A DNA stretch of 64,000 nucleotides from Adenophora triphylla var. japonica (lineage: Eukaryota > Streptophyta > Magnoliopsida > Asterales > Campanulaceae): contig JAFEMH010002570.1 in the NCBI GenBank assembly GCA_022495995.1, positions 186,001 through 250,000 on the forward strand. The letters run 5' to 3'. This document shows positions 9,616 to 19,927 of this stretch, piece by piece. A program made the position numbers and the translations under genes. A model generated the notes under the pieces. The model was not told the origin of the DNA. It searched no databases and worked only from the letters and a program-made list of their open reading frames with translations. Every line of letters starts with the position of its first letter. Within the stretch, counting starts at the first letter, position 1.

Positions 9616-9922
9616 TTTTCTATAAACAGAAGAAACTAGTAATTTTTAGATTGATTTAGTTTATAATCAAAATCAAGAAAGCCTAAACCTTTGCACTAAT
9701 GTTGAATTTTGGTAAGAGAGAGATATGTAAAAATTATAGACAAAGATAAAAATAATATTTTTTTATAAATTGATACTAATGTTAATTAATTAATATTACA
9801 AATTTTGGAAATAGATAAAATTGTATCAAAAATTATTTTATATAAAAATGTGATAGTGTTTATTTTGGTAAGATAATAAAATAAAAGAGCACTATAGAAA
9901 TATGATTTTTTTTTTTAGATAG
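9616..9922. repeat. NLR upstream flank, copy A
   Basis: The TTTTCTATAAACAGAAGAAAC to GAGCACTATAGAAATATG stretch is repeated at 24757-25134 in the same orientation and at about 61938-62440 inverted, next to NLR2. A related piece is at 21700-21840 with its mirror at 60680-60850. It is part of the segment duplicated with the CNL genes. Confidence 0.75.
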
Positions 9923-10375
9923 AAAAAATATGCCAAAAACTTGTAAAAAACGCGTTTTTTTAACCTTAACAAAAAACGTATTTTTCACCCGTCGCGCTCG
10001 GGCTCTCTCTCTCTACTCTCTCTCTAAACGCAAACAGAGTTCCTCACCATTATCGGCTCCCTCAATCGTCTTCTTCATTGTTTTCTCTAGAAACCAGTTC
10101 GCCTGCGATTCATGAATCTTGAAAGGACCCAATTTCCTCCGACCATTAATGGCGATTCATGAATCTGGACTCCGGGTAAACGAGGGCGATTGAAAGTAGA
10201 GAGAGAAATTGGAATGAAACCTTTTGTCAATTGAGAAGATACTGCCATTGTTGATGCTCTCCTGTACGTGGATTCGAATCATTTTCTTGGCTTCCTTCGA
10301 ATTGATCTTGCCTTTTTCTTGCTCACTGTTCCCAAATCCTTTTTGCCAGTTCCAATTTTAATTCCAATTTCAGAT

Positions 10376-10675
10376 GCCAGTCCATGTGTTTTGAAGTACA
10401 AGTCCATGTGTTTTCAAATGCCAGTCCATGTGTTTTTGAATGCCAGTTAGTTCCAATTTTAATTCCAATTTCAGATGCCAGTCCATGTGTTTTGAAGTGC
10501 CAGTCCATGTGTTTTCAAATGCCAGTTCATGTGTTTTTGAATGCCAGTGCTTGTGTTTTTGAGAGCCAGCAAAAATAATTATCAGTGTTTTTGAGTGCCA
10601 GTGTATGTGTTTTTGAGTGCCAGTGTATGTGTTTTCAAATGCCAGTCCATGTGTTTTTGAATGCCAGTGTAAAAA
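10376..10675 (+). repeat. Minisatellite with GCCAGTCCATGTGTTTT core
   Basis: About a dozen imperfect 19-23-bp units read GCCAGTCCATGTGTTTTGAA with variants (GTGCCAGTGTATGTGTTTTT). One block containing AATTCCAATTTCAGATGCCAG is itself duplicated (10360-10380 and 10462-10482). Short reading frames here are repeat translation only. Confidence 0.85.
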
Positions 10676-10704
10676 AGTGCTAGTGCATGTATATTAAGTA
10701 ACTT

Positions 10705-10990
10705 TATAAACTAACACTGGCACTTGGTTACACTAACACTGGCACTTTGTTACACTAACACTAGCATTTTGTTAAACTAACACTGGCACTTGTTTTACAC
10801 TAACACCAGCACTTTGATACACTAACACTGACACTTTATTACACTAACACTGACACTTTTTTACACTGGCACTGGCACTTTGTTACACATACACTGGCAC
10901 TAAGTTTCTGGACAAAGAGAGCTTTTAACTGGCACTTTTTTAGACGTGCACTGGTACATTTTTATCATAACCCTGGCAATTATTTATACA
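10705..10990 (-). repeat. Minisatellite with CACTGGC core, opposite orientation to the previous block
   Basis: About ten units of AACACTGGCACTTTGTTACACT with variants. The CACTGGCA core is the reverse complement of the TGCCAGTG core in 10376-10675. The two blocks therefore form inverted subterminal arrays inside the Mutator-like element. Confidence 0.8.
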
Positions 10991-11757
10991 ACTACTGGCA
11001 ATTATTTAGAACAAATTCACATAATTCCCAATTGAATTGATCCAAACTTCAGCAAATTAAACCATTTATCCACGCCATTGAAGGACATTCTGTTTATCCA
11101 ACGAAAAAACGAAGAGCTATGGAATCAAATCACACAGTTATCTCCAATTAATTATGTACCAATCAATAAAGTACCAATCAATTATGTAACGAAGCAGAGT
11201 TGACAATGGACATTAATGGCGGAACTAGGGCACGAATTGTAGGTTACAAAATACTCAAACTGAGTGAACGCCGGAGAACGATCGGAGCTTGGGATGGCCA
11301 GAGAAGATGATCGGAGCTTGGGATGGCACGAATTTGTAATATTAACACCGGCATTTATCATGGTTGCCAGTAATTACAAAAATGCCACCGTTTGTTTTTA
11401 AAACACATTTTTCCTTATCTTAAGAAAAAACTAGTTTTTTATAAGACCAACTCAAAAAATATGACTTCAAAAAAAAAAAAAACTAAAAAACATATCTATA
11501 TTACGTTAAAATGGAGATTGGGTTATTAGTATTGACATTGTTTTTATTTTACTCACCTTCCCCTTCATTTCAAAAATATTGCATTTGACCCCTTAAGTAG
11601 ACGTGGCCGGTTGAACAAACCGGCGGTTAGCCGGTTGAAAACCGGCGGTTGCAAACCTTCAAATCCCCAATCGGAACCGAACCGCCTAACCGGCTAAACC
11701 GGTTACGGTTTAGGCGGTTCACAGTTTTAACGGTTATCCGGTTTGACGATTTGGATC

Positions 11758-11925
11758 TGCTCGACCGAGTCCTTGGTGATGCTCGGCCGAGCAACCCTTT
11801 TAGGGTTTAGGGTTTTGAGGGTTGCTCGGCCGAGTCTTTGGTGTTGCTCGGCCGAGCAACCCTTTTAGGGTTTAGGGTTTTGAGGGTTGCTCGGCCGAGT
11901 CATATAGTAGTGCTCGGCCGAGCAT
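11758..11925. repeat. Left subterminal GCTCGGCCGAGC palindrome array of the hAT element
   Basis: Six occurrences of GCTCG(G/A)CCGAG(C/T) are spread through the block. A unit of about 70 bp (GCTCGGCCGAGCAACCCTTT then AGGGTTTAGGGTTTTGAGGG) is duplicated in tandem. The same palindrome recurs in the right subterminal region near 13530-13640. Confidence 0.85.
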
Positions 11926-12477
11926 ATCATTTTGCAGTTAACTTTTTAACAGTTTTCGTTAACTTTGTATGTAGTATATTAATTTTATTTTTTTTCATTT
12001 TTTTTTAGATAGATAAGACTATTTTGAACTTAAGTTTACTACATACATTTTTTGCAAAAAGGTTTATAAAAAAAGTTATGAATTTTTTAAGAAATAAAAG
12101 TTAACGGTTTTTTGAAAAAAGTTAACTTTTAATTTTTTTCAAATTTTTTTGGATAAATAAGACTATTTTAGATATAAGTTTACTACATACATGTTTTGAA
12201 AAAAGGTTTATAAAAAAAGTTATGAATTTTGAAAGAAAGAAAACTTAACTTTTTTTAAAAGAAACAAGTATATAAAAGAAAAAAGGGACGGTACCCTTAA
12301 ATTTTATTAATCAAAATAAAATTACAAAGAGGGGGACAACCAACCTTACCCTTTTATAAATAAGGGGGGACATTTAGGAGCCTTTACCTCAACCTAACTA
12401 TTACAATTAATTAAAAATAAATCTAATCTAAAGTCTAAACTAATCTAATTAAAATAAAAATTAATCTAAAACATCAT

Positions 12478-13185
12478 TCATTCATCACTACTTTCCGTGG
12501 AGTCCTCAACATCGTATTGATATCTTGGATCCAATAGATCCTCATCATAAGGCATGTCTTGTTGCCTTTTTTCCGCTCTAACCCAATCGCCAAGTAAAAG
12601 TTGATGTTCCAAGTTTTCACAATCCGCAAAATTAAAAGGAAGGCCTTTAACGCAAATAAATTTGGCTAGTTCATCCCTATAAACCCACTTGTCAAATTTA
12701 AAAAGGACGGAAGAAGGGGAAGACGAACCTTGTGCACCCGAACCCGAACTACGTTGAAATTGTAATTGAGTTTGCGAAGCGAAAATGCCAAGTTTCTCGG
12801 GATGTTTTGCCGCCAAATGCCCGTTGAGCGTCCCATGCCCTCCACCTCTTTTCCATGCGTAAGTCGCATTACAATAGTTGCAACATGCTCGAAAATTATA
12901 ATCATCCTCGGCAGTAATTTTTCTTTTGGTGAAATGGATGGCGAAAGTATCGGATTGTGGCTCTCTTTCTCTAGGGGGTTGTCGTTGTCCCCGAGGACCC
13001 CGACCCCGACCACCTCCCCTAGCTCGGCTGCCCCTACCACTCCTAGCATTACCACTTTCAATTTTAACTTGTTCTTCTTCCTCATTTTGTTGAATATTTG
13101 GATTTTGATGATCAAAATCATCGTTGGGGGAGGAAGAATCAACAACGGACTTGCCTAAATTGCTTCTTCTTTGATTTGCAGCCAT
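12478..13185 (-). CDS. BED-type zinc-finger protein, hAT transposase lacking its catalytic core
   Basis: The 235-residue frame is intact. The N-terminus is polar, with an acidic run (EEEEQ, 35-39) and an Arg/Gly-rich tract (about 49-75). A BED zinc finger follows: C102-x2-C105 and H123-x4-H128, with the aromatic/basic context AWKRGGGHGTLNGHLAAKH. Residues 161-193 (FKFDKWVYRDELAKFICV, GLPFNFADCENLE) are the beginning of a plant hAT transposase core. From about 194 the chain jumps to LLLGDWVRAEKRQQ and an acidic C-terminus, which looks like the end of the hAT dimerisation region. Some 400 residues of RNase-H-like core usual for the family are missing, yet the frame is kept. Upstream on the minus strand a TATA-like CTATAAATAT lies about 210 bp before the ATG. 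It could still bind the element's ends but cannot cut DNA; a repressor role is inference. Confidence 0.8.
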   Translation of the reverse strand: MAANQRRSNLGKSVVDSSSPNDDFDHQNPNIQQNEEEEQVKIESGNARSGRGSRARGGGRGRGPRGQRQPPREREPQSDTFAIHFTKRKITAEDDYNFRACCNYCNATYAWKRGGGHGTLNGHLAAKHPEKLGIFASQTQLQFQRSSGSGAQGSSSPSSVLFKFDKWVYRDELAKFICVKGLPFNFADCENLEHQLLLGDWVRAEKRQQDMPYDEDLLDPRYQYDVEDSTESSDE

Positions 13186-13395
13186 TTGTATAAGAGAAAA
13201 TGAAGTTTGGAAACAAAACGGAGCTTAAAAATGGATGAAAATGGAGAAAAGCACTAATTTTGTTAGAAAACTAACTGAAAATGGAACAATATTTAACTGA
13301 AAATTGGATGAGGGTGAGAGTATATGTGAATATTTGAGAGTAGAAGAGAAAGAGTAGAGAGAAATAAGGTGGAAATAAAATGGGAGGAGGAGGGT

Positions 13396-13407
13396 GATAT
13401 TTATAGT
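13396..13407 (-). promoter_or_regulatory. TATA-like box of the BED-finger gene
   Basis: Minus-strand ACTATAAATATC lies about 210 bp upstream of the 13185 start codon in the otherwise purine/T-rich leader region. This is a motif match only. Confidence 0.4.
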
Positions 13408-13529
13408 TAGTAAATTAGGCAAAAAAAACTTTTTTTTTTTAATTTTTGACTGCCCAATAACAAAATTAACGGCTAGTTTTTAAAAATAACGGCTAGTTTT
13501 TGAAAAAGTAGCCGTTGGAACATGTTCTG

Positions 13530-13640
13530 GCGTTATGCTCGGCTGAGCACCTCATATGACTCGGAAGCAGAACCTTCAGTTTGTTAATAACAAACTGGAA
13601 GGTTCTGCTCGGCCGAGCAACTCATATGACTCGCCCGAGC
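13530..13640. repeat. Right subterminal palindrome sites of the hAT element
   Basis: GCTCGGCTGAGC and GCTCGGCCGAGC, plus CTCATATGACTCG repeats, mirror the left block. Such subterminal clusters are where hAT transposases normally bind. Confidence 0.75.
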
Positions 13641-13834
13641 AAGTCAAAAACCGGCGGTTAACCGGCGGTTGACCGGTTTTTCAAAATTCTCAACCTTAAC
13701 CGAATCGGCCAATAACCGGTTACGGTTAGCCGGTTTCGGTTAACCGCCGTTGACCGGTTTTGATCGGTTTTGGCCGGTTTTCAACCTCCCGATTGACCGG
13801 TTTGGTTTATAAAATGGACACGTCTACCCTTAAG

Positions 13835-14141
13835 TATAATTTCTTTTTCAAACTAATTCAATCTGTTAAATCACGTCCAAATCACATGTGTCTTAACTTA
13901 ACTGATTTTTCTAATGAAATCCTTCAAAAAACCCTATTTCGAAAATTGTCACTTTTAGCACTATAAATTTTTAATAAATGTCATTTTAGTATTAAAAATG
14001 TCAATTTATTAGTTTTTGACCTCCGTAATTTTGATTAAAATCTGCACTATATAAAATTTTTGACCCCATTTTATTAAAATAAAGCTAGTGTTATACTAAT
14101 ATGTAAATTCCTTGATAAAATGAGTAATTTAAATTAGAATA
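13835..14141. other. AT-rich stretch without recognisable gene
   Basis: It lies between the hAT target duplication and the Stowaway MITE. Nothing coding is supported. Confidence 0.5.
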
Positions 14142-14143
14142 TA

Positions 14144-14325
14144 CTCCCTCCGTCCCACTCCAGTGTGGACTTATTTCCTTTTTGGGACGTCCCACATTAG
14201 TGTGAACTGTTCAAAATGGCAAAAAATCTTTACTATTCCACCCACTCAATTGCTCTCCTACTTTATTTTTACACTCACAACATTCTCTTTCCTAACTATT
14301 CCTCCTACTCCTCTCTTCTATTTAA
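14144..14325. mobile_element. Left part of a Stowaway MITE split by a Helitron
   Basis: It starts after TA with CTCCCTCCGTCCCACTCCAG. The matching right terminus (GAGTGGGTTGGAGGGAG then TA) is at 19909-19927. The middle is interrupted at 14325/19822. A related, uninterrupted copy at 61967-62230 has CTATTTAATTCTTCATACTC across the break point, which confirms that the two halves were once contiguous. Confidence 0.88.
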
Positions 14326-14335
14326 CTAGTGAGTA

Positions 14336-14356
14336 ACCCGTCGAAATTCGACGGGT
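14336..14356. other. 3'-terminal hairpin of the Helitron
   Basis: ACCCGTCGA, a 3-nt loop, then TCGACGGGT: nine perfect pairs, six bases from the terminal CTAG. Helitrons use such a hairpin as a termination signal. Confidence 0.85.
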
Positions 14357-15781
14357 ATATTAAAGTTTATTATTACTTATTGCTATAATCTGTAATTTCA
14401 TTAGGTCATATTGTTTTCGTTTATTTAAATGAAATTACAGAGTATATGGGATGGAGAGAGTATACCTCGTATTCATGTTGTCTTTTAGGATGCAAATGAT
14501 GCTTATACCATGTTTTTCCTAATTGTTTTGGCTTAGATCAGAGTGGTCATCATGCATAAGTAACTGCAGCAACAGCTTGTTCATTACAATATACTAAATG
14601 CTTTCAGAAAGATAGAAGAGAAAGAGAAGATGAAAACTTTGTATATATTGGAACACAATCTGAAATGGTTTATATAGGACTAAGTTTTGAAAGACATGTC
14701 TTTTCAAATTCAGACACAGATTTTCAACAGTTTATGTCAGTTGAAACTGTTAATTCAAAAATCAAATCTTGGCATTATCCAGAACTTAAAATAATAATTT
14801 AAAATAATATTAAAAAATATTTTAATATTAATTTACAAAAATTAAATTAGTTCAGCACATCATTTGACTGCCAAGATTCGAGCTTTATGTTTATAAAAAC
14901 CTGTGTCATGGGGCTATGCCCAATGACTTTTGTCCGTCTCGAAAAGAGCTTCGATTTGATATGCTGTGCGTTCCGTGGTTCATCCGGAATCAAAAGTTAC
15001 GCCCTTTTTAGCGCACACACCTAAACTTTACCAAAAACTCTTATTTCAAAAAACACTTTAATTTTCATCTTTTACCACACAATTTTACATAAGTTCCAAC
15101 ATCTTTATCATCACCAAGTATCACTTAGTACACTTGATAGGAATTAGAAAATCATAAATACTCTTATCTTTTTGGTTGAGTATTTTATTAATCAAGCATT
15201 AAACAATCAAGAAGGCAGGCTCAAATGGCATACAAACCGAGTTAATATGCATTAGAAATTGGTTAAAACATCTAACAACCCATTATACATTAAGGTTAGT
15301 AAACAACATTAAATGTTAGTAAAGCACTGATATTTCTATCCTAACTATAATAGCTCGTTAGAAATTGAAATATCATTTAATTATTAATCACTATTGGAAC
15401 TATGCAGCACAAATTTAATTTGACAAAAAAATGGATTTGAGAGAAAAAAGAAAGACAAAATTGAAAGAGGCAAATGCGTGAAAACGTATGCAAAAGAATG
15501 ATAGATACAAATGAATGATAGTGATTTCTGGTTATAAAAAGAGATTAAGTTCTAGGACTATTACTTCCAAAAGACTTTCATTAGATGACAATTTTCAAAT
15601 TTTAAATTTAAACTATTTAAATATGAAAATAATAAATATAATCTGATAATATGATTTGGGAATCTTACTCAAAAAGACTTAAAAAGATGACAATTTCAAA
15701 ACTTTAAATTTAGCTAATAAAATATACTAATATGATAATCTGATATGGGGATAATGAATAATGATACTTCCTCTATCTCTA

Positions 15782-18700
15782 ATTGAATGACCATTATTGT
15801 CTCAAAATAAATGTTCTTTTAATTTTTTTGATTTAATTTTTTTTCATAATACATTATATTTTTACAAATGTAAAATTTTGAAAACGAATTAAAAGAATGT
15901 TTATTATTTTTTCTAGATTAAAATTAAATTTTTTAAAAAGATTATTAAATTTTGAAAAAAATCATTCATTTTAGGATGGAGAGAATAATACAATTTAAAC
16001 AAATTAAATTTAATCCAATAAAATAAAATAAACTAATCTAATAATCTAAAATCTAATATAGGGGATAATGATAAGAGAAATCAGTGCATGCTCCAAGACA
16101 ATGTTTCTACTTTCTACCACCATCACATTCTTTTCGGATGAAGTAGTTAAACCGCTGTAGTTTGAATTTATTACGTTTAAAAATATTTTATTTGGATTTA
16201 AAAGCTAAAATTTGTGTTTAAATCAAAATCTAAAATAAAACTCTTCATTGAATGTGACACATGGCGGCTAATAATTGGTGAACATAGAGCTGACTTGGAA
16301 TTCCACGTGGCGAGCTGTATGGTCTTGAAATGTTTCTGCTTTTATATATTATATTGATTGAATGACCATTATTGTCTCAAAATAAATGTTCTTTTAAATT
16401 TTTTGATTTAATTTTTTTTCATAATTCATTATATTTTTACAAATGTAAAATTTTGAAAATGAATTAAAAGAATGTTTATTATTTTTTCTAGATTAAAATT
16501 AAATTTTTTAAAAAGATTATTAAATTTTGAAAAAAATCATTCATTTTAGGATGGAGAGAATAATACAATTTAAACAAATTAAATTTAATCCAATAAAATA
16601 AAATAAACTAATCTAATAATCTAAAATCTAATATAGGGGATAATGATAAGAGAAATCAGTGCATGCTCCAAGACAATGTTTCTACTTTCTACCACCATCA
16701 CATTCTTTCGGATGAAGTAGTTGAACCGCTGTAGTTTGAATTTATTACGTTTAAAAATATTTTATTTGGATTTAAAAGCTAAAATTTGTGTTTAAATCAA
16801 AATCTAAAATAAAACTCTTCATTGAATGTGACACATGGCGGCTAATAATTGGTGAACATAGAGCTGACTTGGAATTCCACGTGGCGAGCTGTATGGTCTT
16901 GAAATGTTTCTGCTTTTATATACTACATATAGATTGAATGACCATTATTGTCTCAAAATAAATGTTCTTTTAAATTTTTTGATTTAATTTTTTTTCATAA
17001 TTCATTATATTTTTACAAATGTAAAATTTTGAAAATGAATTAAAAGAATGTTTATTATTTTTTCTAGATTAAAATTAAATTTTTTAAAATGATTAGTAAA
17101 TTTTGAAAAAAAAATCATTCATTTTAGGATGGAGAGAATAATACAATTTAAACAAATTAAATTTAATCCAATAAAATAAAATAAACTAACCTAATAATCT
17201 AAAATCTAATATGGGGGATAATGATAAGAGAAATCAGTGCATGCTCCAAGACAATGTTTCTACTTTCTACCACCATCACATTCTTTCGGATGAAGTAGTT
17301 GAACCGCTGTAGTTTGAATTTATTACGTTTAAAAATATTTTATTTGGATTTAAAAGCTAAAATTTGTGTTTAAATCAAAATCTAAAATAAAACTCTTCAT
17401 TGAATGTGACACATGGCGGCTAATAATTGGTGAACATAGAGCTGACTTGGAATTCCACGTGGCGAGCTGTATGGTCTTGAAATATTTCTGCTTTTATATA
17501 TTATATAGATTGAATGACCATTATTGTCTCAAAATAAATGTTCTTTTAAATTTTTTGATTTAATTTTTTTTTCATAATTCATTATATTTTTACAAATGTA
17601 AAATTTTGAAAATGAATTAAAAGAATGTTTATTATTTTTTCTAGATTAAAATTAAATTTTTTAAAATGATTAGTAAATTTTGAAAAAAAAAAATCATTCA
17701 TTTTAGGATGGAGAGAATAATACAATTTAAACAAATTAAATTTAATCCAATAAAATAAAATAAACTAATCTAATAATCTAAAATCTAATATGGGGGATAA
17801 TGATAAGAGAAATCAGTGCATGCTCCAAGACAATGTTTCTACTTTCTACCACCATCACATTCTTTCGGATGAAGTAGTTGAACCGCTGTAGTTTGAATTT
17901 ATTACGTTTAAAAATATTTTGTTTGGATTTAAAAGCTAAAATTTGTGTTTAAATCAAAATCTAAAATAAAACTCTTCATTGAATGTGACACATGGCGGCT
18001 AATAATTGGTGAACATAGAGCTGACTTGGAATTCCACGTGGCGAGCTGTATGGTCTTGAAATGTTTCTGCTTTTATATATTATATAGATTGAATGACCAT
18101 TATTGTCTCAAAATAAATGTTCTTTTAAATTATTTGATTTAATTTTTTTTCATAATTCATTATATTTTTACAATTGTAAAATTTTGAAAATGAATTAAAA
18201 GAATGTTTATTATTTTTTCTAGATTAAAATTAAATTTTTTAAAATGATTAGTAAATTTTGAAAAAAAAAATCATTCATTTTAGGATGGAGAGAATAATAC
18301 AATTTAAACAAATTAAATTTAATTCAATAAAATAAAATAAACTAATCTAATAATCTAAAATCTAATATGGGGGATAATGATAAGAGAAATCAGTGCATGC
18401 TCCAAGACAATGTTTCTACTTTCTACCACCATCACATTCTTTCGGATGAAGTAGTTGAACCGCTGTAGTTTGAATTTATTACGTTTAAAAATATTTTGTT
18501 TGGATTTAAAAGCTAAAATTTGTGTTTAAATCAAAATCTAAAATAAAACTCTTCATTGAATGTGACACATGGCGGCTAATAATTGGTGAACATAGAGCTG
18601 ACTTGGAATTCCACGTGGCGAGCTGTATGGTCTTGAAATGTTTCTGCTTTTATATATTATATAGATTGAATGACCATTATTGTCTCAAAATAAATGTTCT

Positions 18701-19821
18701 TTTAAATTTTTTGATTTAATTTCTTTTCATAATTCATTATATTTTTACAAATGTAAAATTTTGAAAATGAATTAAAAGAATGTTTATTATTTTTTTCTAG
18801 ATTAAAATTAAATTTTTTAAAAAGATTATTAAATTTTGAAAAAAAAAATCATTCATTTTAGGATGGAGAGAATAATACAATTTAAACAAATTAAATTTAA
18901 TCCAATAAAATAAAATAAACTAATCTAATAATCTAAAATCTAATATGGGAGATAATGATAAGAGAAATCAGTGCATGCTCCAAGACAATGTTTCTACTTT
19001 CTACCACCATCATATTCTTTCGGATGAAGTAGTTGAACCGCTGTAGTTTGAATTTATTACGTTTAAAAATATTTTGTTTGGATTTAAAAGCTAAAATTTG
19101 TGTTTAAATCAAAATCTAAAATAAAACTCTTCATTGAATGTGACACATGGCGGCTAATAATTGGTGAAAATAGAGCTGACTTGGAATTCCACGTGGCGAA
19201 ATTTGTATGGTCTTGAAATGTTTCTGCTTTTATATATTATATAGATTGAATGACCATTATTGTCTCAAAATAAATGTTCTTTTAAATTTTTTGATTTAAT
19301 TTTTTTTCATAATTCATTATATTTTTACAAATGTAAAATTTTGAAAATGAATTAAAAGAATGTTTATTATTTTTTCTAGATTAAAATTAAATTTTTTAAA
19401 ATGATTATTAAATTTTGAAAAAAAAATCATTCATTTTAGGATGGGGAGAATAATACAATTTAAACAAATTAAATTTAATCCAATAAAATAAAATAAACTA
19501 ATCTAATAATCTAAAATCTAATATGGGAGATAATAATAAGAGAAATCAGTGCATGCTCCAAGACAATGTTTCTACTTTCTACCACCATCACATTCTTTCG
19601 GATGAAGTAGTTGAACCGCTGTAGTTTGAATTTATTACGTTTAAAAATATTTTGTTTGGATTTAAAAGCTAAAATTTGTGTTTAAATCAAAATCTAAAAT
19701 AAAACTCTTCATTGAATGTGACACATGGCGGCTAATAATTGGTGAACATAGAGCTGACTTGGAATTCCACATGGCGAGCTGTATGGTCTTGAAATGTTTC
19801 TGCTTTTATATATTATATAGA
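15782..19821. repeat. Tandem array of seven ~577-bp units inside the Helitron
   Basis: Unit starts (ATTGAATGACCATTATTG) lie at 15782, 16357, 16933, 17509, 18088, 18665 and 19245; the last unit ends at 19821. Periods are 575-580 bp and the units are nearly identical. Each unit holds a MITE-like part ending in TTAGGATGGAGAGAATAAT, an AT-rich part, the block GACACATGGCGGCTAATAAT, a palindrome CCACGTGG and a final CTTTTATATATTATATAGA. The 65-residue frames seen in several units reflect the repeat, not genes. Confidence 0.95.
16300..16356 (+). promoter_or_regulatory. G-box plus TATA-like pair, repeated once per array unit
   Basis: TTCCACGTGGCGAG (perfect CCACGTGG palindrome, a G-box/ABRE core) is followed about 40 bp later by CTTTTATATATTATAT. 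The pair recurs near 16877, 17456, 18034, 18611 and 19190. The seventh unit (about 19768) is mutated to CCACATGG. Promoter activity is inferred from motifs only. Confidence 0.4.
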
Positions 19822-19925
19822 TTTTTTCATACTCACAAACACCTCATCCACCTATTTCTCTTTCCTACTTTTTTTTAATTCTCGTGTCAAAAAAATAAAT
19901 TCACAGTAGAGTGGGTTGGAGGGAG
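19822..19925. mobile_element. Right part of the split Stowaway MITE
   Basis: It continues from TTTTTCATACTCACAAACAC to the inverted terminal repeat and the flanking TA at 19926-19927. Joined to 14144-14325 it makes a MITE of about 286 bp, a normal size for the family. Confidence 0.85.
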
Positions 19926-19927
19926 TA

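Larger units (their letters stand above)
9933..11453. mobile_element. 1.5-kb Mutator-like non-autonomous element with 10-bp target duplication
   Basis: AAAAAATATG occurs at 9923-9932 and again at 11454-11463, directly flanking the insert. The paralogous flanks have the uninterrupted site once (25135-25144; inverted at about 61947-61956). The ends form an imperfect inverted repeat of about 45 bp: CTTGTAAAAAAC with ACGTATTTT at the left, and CTTATAAAAAAC with ATGTGTTTT on the opposite strand at the right. A 9-11-bp duplication with longish terminal repeats is typical of Mutator-like elements. No transposase is encoded. Two oppositely oriented minisatellite blocks fill the interior. Confidence 0.75.
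11598..13826. mobile_element. 2.2-kb hAT transposon with 8-bp target duplication
   Basis: CCCTTAAG is found at 11590-11597 and at 13827-13834, directly flanking the element. The ends are TAGACGTGGCC and its near-perfect inverse (TAGACGTGTCC read from the right), with 10 of 11 positions matching. The subterminal regions are packed with CCGGTT/AACCGG words and with the palindrome GCTCGGCCGAGC. It encodes one minus-strand protein with a BED zinc finger (12478-13185), typical of hAT transposases. It is internally deleted because the catalytic core is missing. Confidence 0.9.
14326..19821 (-). mobile_element. 5.5-kb non-autonomous Helitron carrying a seven-unit tandem array
   Basis: Inserted between A (14325) and T (19822) of a Stowaway MITE with no target duplication. 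In minus orientation the 3' end is CTAG (14326-14329), preceded by a perfect hairpin (14336-14356). The 5' end is TCTATATAATATATAAAAGC, beginning at 19821. These are the plant Helitron terminal rules. No Rep/helicase gene is present. The 14360-15780 part is AT-rich without recognised genes. 15783-19821 is a tandem array of about 577-bp units, each carrying a copy of the element's own 5' end. Confidence 0.88.

Noticed and set aside
11776..11900. AGGGTTTAGGG words as interstitial telomere
   Set aside because: Only two short copies within a duplicated subterminal unit of the hAT element; no tandem telomeric array.
12666..13158. Frames of 159 (minus) and 130 (plus) residues overlapping the BED-finger gene
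   Set aside because: Shadows of the 12478-13185 coding region; only that frame has the zinc-finger pattern.
15782..19821. Tandem array considered as a CRISPR or centromeric satellite
   Set aside because: Units are ~577 bp without short repeat/spacer structure, the context is a plant genome, and the array is enclosed by Helitron termini in a single locus.
17366..19878. 65-66-residue frames repeated in the tandem array units
   Set aside because: They are similar only because the DNA units are near-identical copies. They cross a MITE remnant and the Helitron end, and have no domain or codon bias supporting a gene.
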